Assembly: GCA_023250195.1 (NCBI GenBank)
Contig: JAHFBF010000001.1
Span: forward strand, 124,001-188,000
Source of the DNA: Candidatus Melainabacteria bacterium
Lineage (GTDB): Bacteria > Cyanobacteriota > Vampirovibrionia > 2-02-FULL-35-15
Direction: 5' to 3'
Length of the DNA: 64,000 nucleotides
The position numbers were made by a program, and so were the translations under genes. Shown here piece by piece: positions 44,320 to 51,494 of the stretch. The notes below the pieces were generated by a model that did not search any database, was not told where the DNA came from, and was given only the letters and a program-made list of their open reading frames with translations. Positions within the stretch are counted from its first letter, which is position 1, and each line of letters opens with the position of its first letter.

Positions 44320-45933
44320 CTAAGGAACAACTGGTTTTGGAGAAGAGCTTCTATTAGCAAATCCCTTAATTGAAGTATATAAATAGTTAAAGCTGGTAGT
44401 CAAAGCTTCATATACAGATTTTACTTCTACTTTCTTGAATAATTGTGCAACTGATTTATTATTATCAGTTTCCTTCTGAATATCCAATATTTCTTTCCTG
44501 AAATTTGCAAAATGATCAAATACAAGCTCATTTACAATTGGGAAAACTTTAAGTAAGCTATGGGTAACAAAACCTAGGAAGCCCTTATCAAAGACTTTTG
44601 CAAGTAATGGCATTGTTAAATTTAAAGGTACAAAAATAGCACCAAACGTATTTGAATATTCTTTTACCCATTTAGGAGTTACCGACACTGCTCCGCTTGT
44701 AATACCCCAGACTGTCTGTGCTACCAAGTGCTCTGTTGTACCTTTTCCAAATTCTTCTTCCAGTGCTTTACCATCTGGATTTGCAGCATTCTTTTTCAAA
44801 CCTTCATAGAGTTTTTTAATGAACTCATCTTCATAAGTAAATTTCTTTGCAAATGCTTTAAAGCCATCATAATCATAGGACTTCAATATTTTAGTTGCAA
44901 TTATTGAAGATACTGTACTTTCTTTCCCTACTACTCTGTCAAATCCATTGGTTATATTTTTCATTATTTTTTGCAGTGAAAACTCTTCAAAGCTAAGAGA
45001 AGTAAGATTTACTTCACTCAACACTTTTTCTTTATTTTTATCTTTTTCACTATAGCAATCTTGGATTTCTTTAATTTCACCAGCATAGTTACCTAAATTT
45101 TCACTCACTAAATCATAAATCCATGGATTTATAGTAACCATAAAATCAAAAAGTTTTATCTTTGGACATAACCACTTTAAAAATGGCATAGCCATATTTT
45201 GAATACAGAAAATCTTTGGAAATGTTTGCACAAAGCCCATATTCAGCTTGTTATAGTTATCTATTAAAAACGATGCTGTTTTTACCAGCTTCTGCTTTGC
45301 TTCAGGAGTTACTTTGTCATCTTCAGTTTTCTTTTTAAACGCCGTAGTTAAATAGGTTTCTGCACTTGATTTATCTTCCTGAGCAAGCCTTCTATACTCT
45401 GTAAAAACCTGAGCAAAATCAGCTTCTTTCAAAACAGTTGCCATTGTTCCAAAATCATCATTTTTTAAACCAAAAGACTGAAAAACAAAATATGAAATCC
45501 ATGAAGTCAGCGTAGTACGTCTGTTATAAGTTCTATCTAAAAGTTCAGAAAGAACCCTGAGAGAAGCATGAGATTTTTCTTCTTCTGAAGTTAATTCAAG
45601 AGGAGTTTCATCCTTAGCTTCAGCATTGCCATTTATTACAGCTCCTTCAGAATCATAGAGTTTATCTCCAGCAGCTTGCTTTAAATCCAACTCACTTCTT
45701 AATGCTTCAATAACATCCAACCTTGTCCTTGCAATTCTTAAAACATAATTCTTATCATCAAACACATAGTCTTTATCTCCAAGCTCACCTCCAACAACCT
45801 TTATACTTTTTATTTTTTTTAATTCCTCATCCGGAATGTCAGTATCAGTAATAGACAATTTGCTTCTCAATACAGCGATAGCAGGATCTATTCCTGAATT
45901 CAAAACAGTAAAATTTGGTTTTATTATTGTCAT
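44320..45933 (-). CDS. Unrecognised 537-residue protein
   Basis: No known domain. Residues 1-90 contain hydrophilic beta-like sequence (IKSIKVVGGELGDKDYVFDDKNYVLRIART), the middle is charged and helical, and hydrophobic segments occur near 250-280 (FVQTFPKIFCIQNMAMPFLKWLCP, IKLFDFMVTINPWIYDL) and 420-460 (FGAIFVPLNLTMPLLAKVF, LGFVTHSLLKVFPIVNELVF). No signal peptide is visible. Ends with SSSPKPVVP. The hydrophobic blocks with interspersed charges suggest a membrane-associated or pore-like protein; compare 2-991 and 50473-51441. Function unknown. Confidence 0.75.
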   Translation of the reverse strand: MTIIKPNFTVLNSGIDPAIAVLRSKLSITDTDIPDEELKKIKSIKVVGGELGDKDYVFDDKNYVLRIARTRLDVIEALRSELDLKQAAGDKLYDSEGAVINGNAEAKDETPLELTSEEEKSHASLRVLSELLDRTYNRRTTLTSWISYFVFQSFGLKNDDFGTMATVLKEADFAQVFTEYRRLAQEDKSSAETYLTTAFKKKTEDDKVTPEAKQKLVKTASFLIDNYNKLNMGFVQTFPKIFCIQNMAMPFLKWLCPKIKLFDFMVTINPWIYDLVSENLGNYAGEIKEIQDCYSEKDKNKEKVLSEVNLTSLSFEEFSLQKIMKNITNGFDRVVGKESTVSSIIATKILKSYDYDGFKAFAKKFTYEDEFIKKLYEGLKKNAANPDGKALEEEFGKGTTEHLVAQTVWGITSGAVSVTPKWVKEYSNTFGAIFVPLNLTMPLLAKVFDKGFLGFVTHSLLKVFPIVNELVFDHFANFRKEILDIQKETDNNKSVAQLFKKVEVKSVYEALTTSFNYLYTSIKGFANRSSSPKPVVP

Positions 45934-46395
45934 ATATACAAATTAAAAACAGCTGAACAATTTTTACTGGCCATTTTTAATCTCCAATAAAAACTATAGT
46001 TGTTCTTAAATATTTTAAAAAAAGCTAATCCTTTAATAAAGCTAGCTTTTAAAGCGATTTTATCAATTCTTAACCTGTAAATGGAACCTTTTCTTAACCT
46101 ACGCGTTCACTGTCAGCTCACTCTTTATTTATAAATTTGGGCTTCGCCGGCTCTGCATAGCACTTTCTAGTAAATCAAATCCGACATTTTCAGGTTTTGT
46201 CGATTCTTTTTTATATTTTGGAGACAAACCCTTTCTTTTGTAAAAATTTTTATTTATTATCTTTTAATTATTTGATTATAGTAATTTCAAGAAATCCTCT
46301 AAAAAGCTTAACCATTTTAATCCTATAAAGGGTATAAAAACAGAAGCATGCTGTAAGGGTAAATCTACGTGTTTGCCCATATGTAAGGAGACTTT
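45934..46395. other. 462-bp intergenic region
   Basis: Divergent space upstream of the dehydrogenase homologue. It contains a hairpin at 46023-46050 (AAAGCTA...TAGCTTT), a degenerate palindrome near 46178-46206 (AATCCGACA...TTGTCGATT), and GGAG 7 nt before the 46396 ATG. Reading frames are short; I see no gene. Confidence 0.5.
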
Positions 46396-47658
46396 ATGAG
46401 CAAAGTAGTTGTTATTGGTGGGTGTGGAAGATTAGGCCTGAGGATTTCACTCATTGCTGCAAACAAAGGACACAATGTTACAAGTGTAGACATTGATGAA
46501 GAAAAAATAAATGAAATAAAATATGGTTCTCTGCCATTTGTAGAAGATGGAGCAGGAATTTATTTAGAACAGGCTTTAAAAAATAAAACTTTAAAATTAA
46601 GTTTGGAATATGACATCATTTCACAGGCAGATGTTGTAATAATTACAATTGGGACTCCTGTAGATTCGAATTTAAATCCAAGTCTTGAACCTGTTGCTGG
46701 AGCTATTTTTGACATCTCAGGTTATTTAAAAAGAGACCAGTTAATAATCTTCAGAAACACATTGTCACCAACAATTTTAAACAGAATTAAAACTTTAATT
46801 GAAGATAAAACCGGCTTCAAAATTGGAAAAGATATTTATCTTGCATTTGCTCCTGAACTCATGGATGAACATGGAAACATCCATAATCTTTTAACCAATG
46901 TTCAGCCAATAGGAGCCTTTGAAAAAGAGAGTTTCAAGACTGCAGAAAAGTTTTTCAAAACAATAACAAAGGGGAAAATAAGTTGGTTGACACCGGAAGA
47001 AGTATTGCTTGCAAAACTTATGAAAAATATGAGTTCTTATATCCAGGCTGCATGGGCAAATGAGTCATATTTAATCGCAGAAAGTTTTGGTGCCAATATC
47101 CACAAAATTGCAGATGCTGTATCAGAAAACAGAGAGCAGAAATTAGAAATCAGAAATCCGAATCCAAATAATGGTGGACCTGGCATGCACAAGGAAGGAT
47201 GGTTTTTAGTAGACAGAATTCCTTTCAATGAGTTAATAACAAGTGCATTTAAAATCAATGAATCAATGCCATCTCAAATAATTAAGAAACTGCAAAGCCA
47301 CAAGATAAATAAAATAGCAATCCTGGGCATGACAAATAAAGCTGATTCTGACGATGCAAGAGCATCCCTCAGCTACAAACTAAGAAAAGCTCTTTTTTAT
47401 CAGGATTACAATGTAGCCTGTTACGATCCATACCTTCCGGAATATTCCGACTCTTCTGTTTTGCAAAATTCAGATGCTGTAATTCTTATGACTCCACATA
47501 AAGAATTTAAAAATCTGACTGATGTTTTGAAACTTGTAAAAAATCCTAACTGTCTAATAATAGACCTGCAGGGATTCTGGAATGAAACTAGAGAAAATGG
47601 AAATAACGGGATACTACAAATCAATACTGCAAAAGCTACAGTGAAAGGAAAGAAATGA
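46396..47658 (+). CDS. Nucleotide-sugar (UDP-glucose/GDP-mannose) dehydrogenase homologue lacking the catalytic Cys
   Basis: 420 residues with the family architecture: N-terminal NAD Rossmann VVIGGCGRLGLRISLIAANKGH, DVVIITIGTPVDSNLNPSL, central LAFAPELMDEHGN and LLAKLMKNMSSYIQAAWANES, and a C-terminal UDP-binding domain (IAILGMTNKADSDDARASLS...). In active enzymes a G-G-x-C motif starts the catalytic loop; here it reads NNGGPGMHKEGWFL with no Cys near. A heptamer array at 47123-47157 lies immediately before this loop (SENREQKLEIRN). So it may be inactive as an oxidase or act differently (e.g. epimerase or binding protein). GGAG precedes the ATG. The stop overlaps the next gene by 4 nt. Confidence 0.85.
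   Translation: MSKVVVIGGCGRLGLRISLIAANKGHNVTSVDIDEEKINEIKYGSLPFVEDGAGIYLEQALKNKTLKLSLEYDIISQADVVIITIGTPVDSNLNPSLEPVAGAIFDISGYLKRDQLIIFRNTLSPTILNRIKTLIEDKTGFKIGKDIYLAFAPELMDEHGNIHNLLTNVQPIGAFEKESFKTAEKFFKTITKGKISWLTPEEVLLAKLMKNMSSYIQAAWANESYLIAESFGANIHKIADAVSENREQKLEIRNPNPNNGGPGMHKEGWFLVDRIPFNELITSAFKINESMPSQIIKKLQSHKINKIAILGMTNKADSDDARASLSYKLRKALFYQDYNVACYDPYLPEYSDSSVLQNSDAVILMTPHKEFKNLTDVLKLVKNPNCLIIDLQGFWNETRENGNNGILQINTAKATVKGKK
47123..47157. repeat. Five heptamer units inside the dehydrogenase homologue
   Basis: CAGAAAA, CAGAGAG, CAGAAAT, TAGAAAT, CAGAAAT in exact 7-nt register, in frame, just before the loop that would carry the catalytic Cys. Confidence 0.88.
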
Positions 47659-47987
47659 AAAGAGGGTTTTTTACAATATTTCTAATATCAATATTACTTG
47701 TTAATTTTTGCCTGCCATCATATGCAGCAAAATCAATTAAAAATCAATGGACAAAGTTTGCATCAGAGATTTGCAAGACCGAAACACGTACTTGTTCAGG
47801 CAATATTTTAGAAACAGGAAACACTGAGCAGACCCAATCTTGTATAAAATGCTGCACTGAAGGTATAGAATCTGCTCTTGCAGAAGAGAAGTGTTTCAAT
47901 TACTGTACCTGTGAATGTGCTCTAAGTTCAAATCCTAAAGGTCCAGCCACCACTAAACTTTGTTCAGCCAGAAAAAAGAAAAAATAG
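47655..47987 (+). CDS. Small secreted cysteine-rich protein
   Basis: 110 residues. A signal peptide (GFFTIFLISILLVNFCLPSYAA) is followed by a mature part with about ten Cys (ICKTETRTCSGN, CIKCC, CFNYCTCEC, LCSARKKKK) and a basic tail. The cysteines suggest disulfides or metal binding. Its ATG overlaps the dehydrogenase stop by 4 nt (ATGA), so it is translationally coupled. No family recognised. Confidence 0.7.
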   Translation: MKRGFFTIFLISILLVNFCLPSYAAKSIKNQWTKFASEICKTETRTCSGNILETGNTEQTQSCIKCCTEGIESALAEEKCFNYCTCECALSSNPKGPATTKLCSARKKKK

Positions 47988-47988
47988 C

Positions 47989-48264
47989 TTAGATTAATCT
48001 TTTCCTACAAATTGCACAAAAAACTTTAAGTCCCCCCTTCTTATAAAATCTAAAGTCAGAATGATTTCTATTTCTTGCTGCATGAAGTTTTCCATCAGCA
48101 AGACCACGAACAAAGATATGGACTGTTTCTTTGTGACAGAATTTGAAATCTTCGGGGATTTGAAATTCTTCAATACCAGATTCCCCTGATGTAGAGGCGT
48201 AGCGCGCTACGCCTCTACTTAATACTTTTGCCCAGTTAATAAGGGCTTTCAGATAATTTGCCAT
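47989..48264 (-). CDS. Small putative zinc-binding protein (91 residues)
   Basis: ATG at 48264. The C-terminal half has FCHKETVHIFVRGLADGKLH...NHSDFRFY and ends KVFCAICRKRLI, with Cys/His spacing like a small zinc ribbon or HNH-like fold. The perfect 28-nt palindrome at 48191-48218 lies in frame in the N-terminal third (RGVARYAST). It is convergent with the Cys-rich gene, 1 nt apart. Whether it is a real gene rests on the composition and in-frame Cys pair. Confidence 0.55.
   Translation of the reverse strand: MANYLKALINWAKVLSRGVARYASTSGESGIEEFQIPEDFKFCHKETVHIFVRGLADGKLHAARNRNHSDFRFYKKGGLKVFCAICRKRLI
48191..48218. repeat. Perfect 28-nt palindrome, GTAGAG type
   Basis: GTAGAGGCGTAGCG is followed by its exact reverse complement. 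Same ends as 9471-9500, 49975-50004 and 58174-58210; core differs. Confidence 0.92.
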
Positions 48265-48343
48265 AGCTGAATGAAATTTTATTGTCTTTTAATATTTAAA
48301 CGTACCTATTTAATGATACCTCTTGTATTATAGATAGATACAA

Positions 48344-50164
48344 ATGTCAGACGAAAAACCCAACAAACAAACCACAAAAATAAAAGGCTCCGAAGCTCTT
48401 TTAAATTGCCTTGTCAGAAATGAAGGTGTAAAAACAATCTTTGGTTATCCGGGTGGAGCAGTTCTAGGACTTTATGATGAGCTTTATAAAAGGGATGACA
48501 TAAATCATATTCTTGTTCGTCATGAACAATGTGCCGGTTTTATGGCAGACGGTTATGCAAGAATAACTGGAAAGCCTGGAGTTGTTTTAGCTACAAGTGG
48601 TCCCGGCGCTACAAATATTGTCACAGGGCTGTGCAGCTCTCATATGGATTCAATCCCAGTAGTTGCACTGACAGGACAAGTACCCACTTACGGCATTGGA
48701 AAAGACTTCTTTCAGGAAGCAGATATTACCGGAATAACAATGCCCGTAGTAAAGCACAGTTACCTGGTTCTTGACCCGGCACAAATTCCAAAAACAATAA
48801 GAAAAGCATTTTTAATTTCATCTACCGGAAGGCCGGGACCTACACTTATCGATCTTCCAAAAGATGTTTTAAATGGAACCTTTGACTATTACGAAGGTAT
48901 GGAAAATAAATTTACTCTACCTGGTTATAAGCCAACAATAAAAGGAAATGCCAGACAAATTCATGCAGCAAGCAAAGCAATCTTAGCCAGCAAAAAACCA
49001 ATGCTCTATATTGGTGGTGGAATAATATCGAGTAATGCATCCGAAGAATTAATTAAGCTGGCTGAAACCTCTTCAATACCTGTAGCTTATACCGTTATGG
49101 GTAAAGGTGCACTTCCAGACAATCATATTTTAAATTATGGAATGCTTGGCATGCATGGAACAGCCTATGCAAACTATGCCATCCACGAATGCGATCTTTT
49201 AATAGCAATTGGTGTTCGATTTGATGACAGGGTTACCGGAAAAATTGAAACTTTTGCACCAAACGCTTATGTAATTCATATAGATGTTGATCCTGCTGAA
49301 ATTGGAAAAAATAGAAAAATGCGGGATGTTGTGGATATTCCAATCGTAGGGGATGCAAAATCTGTTTTATGTGAGCTGAATGAAACAATGAATGGTAAAA
49401 AATGTGACACCACTGAGTGGATTTCACAGATTGAAGGATGGAAAAAGCAATACCCTCTTGATCTGCCAAAAGACAAAACACAAATTTCACCACAGCAAAT
49501 ATTGTTAGCATTAAATAAATATCTTAAAGATGCCATTTACACAGTAGATGTAGGTCAACATCAGATGTGGGCAGCTCAATATCTTGAAATTAATAAACCG
49601 CGCAGATGGTGCAGCTCAAGCGGTTTAGGTGCTATGGGATATGGCTTCCCTGCTGCACTTGGAGCTAAAGCCGCAGTAAAAGATCTGGGACTTGATATTC
49701 CTGTTGTAGCAATTACCGGCGATGGCGGTTTCCAGATGAATTTTCAGGAGCTTGGCACAATGGTTGCTCATGATCTTCCTGTAATTATTGTTTTGTTTAA
49801 TAACAATAATCTTGGCATGGTCCGTCAGTGGCAGGAACTCTTTTACGATAAGCATTACAGCTACATTGACTGGGGTTCTGGAAGTCCTGACTATGTAAAA
49901 CTTGTAGAAGCATTTGGTGTTAAAGGAATTAAAATTACAGATCCAAAGGACGTTGATAGCGCTATTAAAACCGCTGTAGAGACTTGCCATGGTAAGTCTC
50001 TACAAAAACCTATATTGTTAGAATTTGAACTGCAATACGAAGCAAACGTCTGGCCGATAGTCCCTCCTGGTGGAAGCAGTCATGAAATGATGGGGATAGA
50101 TTCAGATACTATTCCATCAAAACCTACTACTAAGAGTGAGTTGGAAAAAATTATTAAGAGGTAG
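48344..50164 (+). CDS. ilvB: Acetolactate synthase large (catalytic) subunit
   Basis: Thiamine-diphosphate enzyme that makes acetolactate or acetohydroxybutyrate for valine, leucine and isoleucine. 606 residues. Motifs: FGYPGGAVLGLYDELYK, the catalytic Glu in RHEQCAGFMADGYARITGKPG, TSGPGATNIVTGL, DRVTGKIETFAP, and the ThDP site ITGDGGFQMNFQELGT...NNNNLGMVRQWQ. The small regulatory subunit IlvN is not adjacent. A 30-nt palindrome at 49975-50004 lies in frame near residue 550 (VETCHGKSLQKP) in the C-terminal variable region. Works with cimA at 20130-21731 for isoleucine. Confidence 0.96.
   Translation: MSDEKPNKQTTKIKGSEALLNCLVRNEGVKTIFGYPGGAVLGLYDELYKRDDINHILVRHEQCAGFMADGYARITGKPGVVLATSGPGATNIVTGLCSSHMDSIPVVALTGQVPTYGIGKDFFQEADITGITMPVVKHSYLVLDPAQIPKTIRKAFLISSTGRPGPTLIDLPKDVLNGTFDYYEGMENKFTLPGYKPTIKGNARQIHAASKAILASKKPMLYIGGGIISSNASEELIKLAETSSIPVAYTVMGKGALPDNHILNYGMLGMHGTAYANYAIHECDLLIAIGVRFDDRVTGKIETFAPNAYVIHIDVDPAEIGKNRKMRDVVDIPIVGDAKSVLCELNETMNGKKCDTTEWISQIEGWKKQYPLDLPKDKTQISPQQILLALNKYLKDAIYTVDVGQHQMWAAQYLEINKPRRWCSSSGLGAMGYGFPAALGAKAAVKDLGLDIPVVAITGDGGFQMNFQELGTMVAHDLPVIIVLFNNNNLGMVRQWQELFYDKHYSYIDWGSGSPDYVKLVEAFGVKGIKITDPKDVDSAIKTAVETCHGKSLQKPILLEFELQYEANVWPIVPPGGSSHEMMGIDSDTIPSKPTTKSELEKIIKR
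49975..50004. repeat. Near-perfect 30-nt palindrome inside ilvB
   Basis: TGTAGAGACTTGCC...GTAAGTCTCTACA, one mismatched pair, GTAGAG type. Ten codons long and in frame. Confidence 0.9.
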
Positions 50165-50472
50165 AAGGTTAAAGGATCTTACAAGGTTTTTTAATATTTA
50201 CTTAATATTGTTCTTAGAAATCAAACAAAAAAAAGGTTTTAATAAAAACTCAGTTTAACGAAACTCAATAAATCAGATTTTCAATTTTAAATTGTATATA
50301 ATATTACAAAATCTATTAAAGAAGATTTTGAAAATCATCTATGCATAAATTTTTATAACAAGCGAAGGTTTACTCTAAATGTAAACCTGAGCACCTAAGA
50401 AAGGCTGCATAGAAATAGCAAAATAATCTGTGTGAGCAGTTATTTTGCGTTATATAAAAAAGTATTTAAGAA
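50165..50472 (+). promoter_or_regulatory. Structured leader region before the 322-residue gene
   Basis: A TATAAT box (50297-50302) lacks a good -35. Downstream are two perfect hairpins: AGGTTTAC with GTAAACCT (50366-50388) and GCAAAATAA with TTATTTTGC (50419-50448), separated by GAGCACCTAAGAAAGGCTGC. The arrangement ends 24 nt before the ATG. It could be an attenuator or unknown riboswitch-like leader; I do not match it to a known class. Confidence 0.4.
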
Positions 50473-51441
50473 ATGGGAATACCAATAGATACTGCTGTAC
50501 AGCACCGAGATGTGGCTAAAATACCCACATCTGGATCACTTTCCGGTAATAACAAAAATCTAAATTATTACTTTCAAGAATTTCACAAAACAATAAATGA
50601 CAATAAAGATGGAATTAATACTTCTTTTAATCTCACTTCTGGAATAGTAAACTTCTTAGGATTTTTAAATGGCAATTTCAACTTTGTCAGTATGGATGAA
50701 GAAACAGTAGAAAAGACATGTAACTTTTTTGCTAAGTTAGGTACTGCTTCCAGGGGAATAACCGGTGCTGCAGACTGTTGGGCAAAAAACAATTTAATTC
50801 CTCTCGTTGGTTCTATACTTGAAGTACCAATTGCATTATTTACCAATGGATATGATCTGTGGCTAGGAAGAGGATTGGCACAATCAGTTCGTCAGGTTCA
50901 AGCCACAATTAAACGAAGAGGAATGAAAATAACAACCTCTGACAAAAAAGAAATTACTTTATCCACAAAGGATGGAGACGATTTTGCAAAATATGGCATA
51001 GGAATGTGGGATGGATTTATTTACTCAATAAAAGAATTTGGAAAAGTATTTAAAGAAATTTTTACAAATCCATTTGCTAAAGATGGTCAAACATTTGGAC
51101 GTGCAGTTACGTTTTGCTCTGTATTTCAAGGTGGCGGGCCTATTATTGCCCTATTAGGTTTAGATAAAATTGGAGCTTTCTTAAGAGATTTAGCTGGCGG
51201 CTTAATTGATATTGCTTACATGATGGATAAAAGAGAACCAGGGAAACACTCATATTTTCCTGCCGGATTACTCTGGTTAGGTTCAGCAGCTATAGACTTT
51301 GAAAAACGAGTTGATCTGCTTCTTCCCGGCTGGAATAATCGTACTCAGTTATCCCTAGCTTTAGATCCACTTGCTGCCATATATGAAAGCAGAGCAAATT
51401 ATGACACAGGCTCAGAAGCACAGCATGCACAAGCAACATAA
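50473..51441 (+). CDS. Unrecognised 322-residue protein, possibly membrane-associated
   Basis: No signal peptide. Residues 55-130 hold hydrophobic, Gly-rich helices (TSGIVNFLGFLNGNFNF, FFAKLGTASRGITGAADCWA, LIPLVGSILEVPIALFTNGY), then a charged part, then another Gly/Ala-rich run (VTFCSVFQGGGPIIALLGLDK, LRDLAGGLIDIAYMM, YFPAGLLWLGSAAIDF). The pattern suggests hairpin membrane helices or an amphipathic lipid-binding protein. I know no family. It has a long structured leader and resembles in style the products at 2-991 and 44320-45933. Confidence 0.75.
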   Translation: MGIPIDTAVQHRDVAKIPTSGSLSGNNKNLNYYFQEFHKTINDNKDGINTSFNLTSGIVNFLGFLNGNFNFVSMDEETVEKTCNFFAKLGTASRGITGAADCWAKNNLIPLVGSILEVPIALFTNGYDLWLGRGLAQSVRQVQATIKRRGMKITTSDKKEITLSTKDGDDFAKYGIGMWDGFIYSIKEFGKVFKEIFTNPFAKDGQTFGRAVTFCSVFQGGGPIIALLGLDKIGAFLRDLAGGLIDIAYMMDKREPGKHSYFPAGLLWLGSAAIDFEKRVDLLLPGWNNRTQLSLALDPLAAIYESRANYDTGSEAQHAQAT

Positions 51442-51494
51442 TAGATAAGCTCTAATTTAAAATCAAATAACAAACTGGTGTAAAATTATCCTGC

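Noticed and set aside
50366-50448. Assignment to a known riboswitch class
   Set aside because: I compared the segment with the SAM, TPP, cobalamin, c-di-GMP, glutamine and preQ1 patterns I know and found no convincing match.
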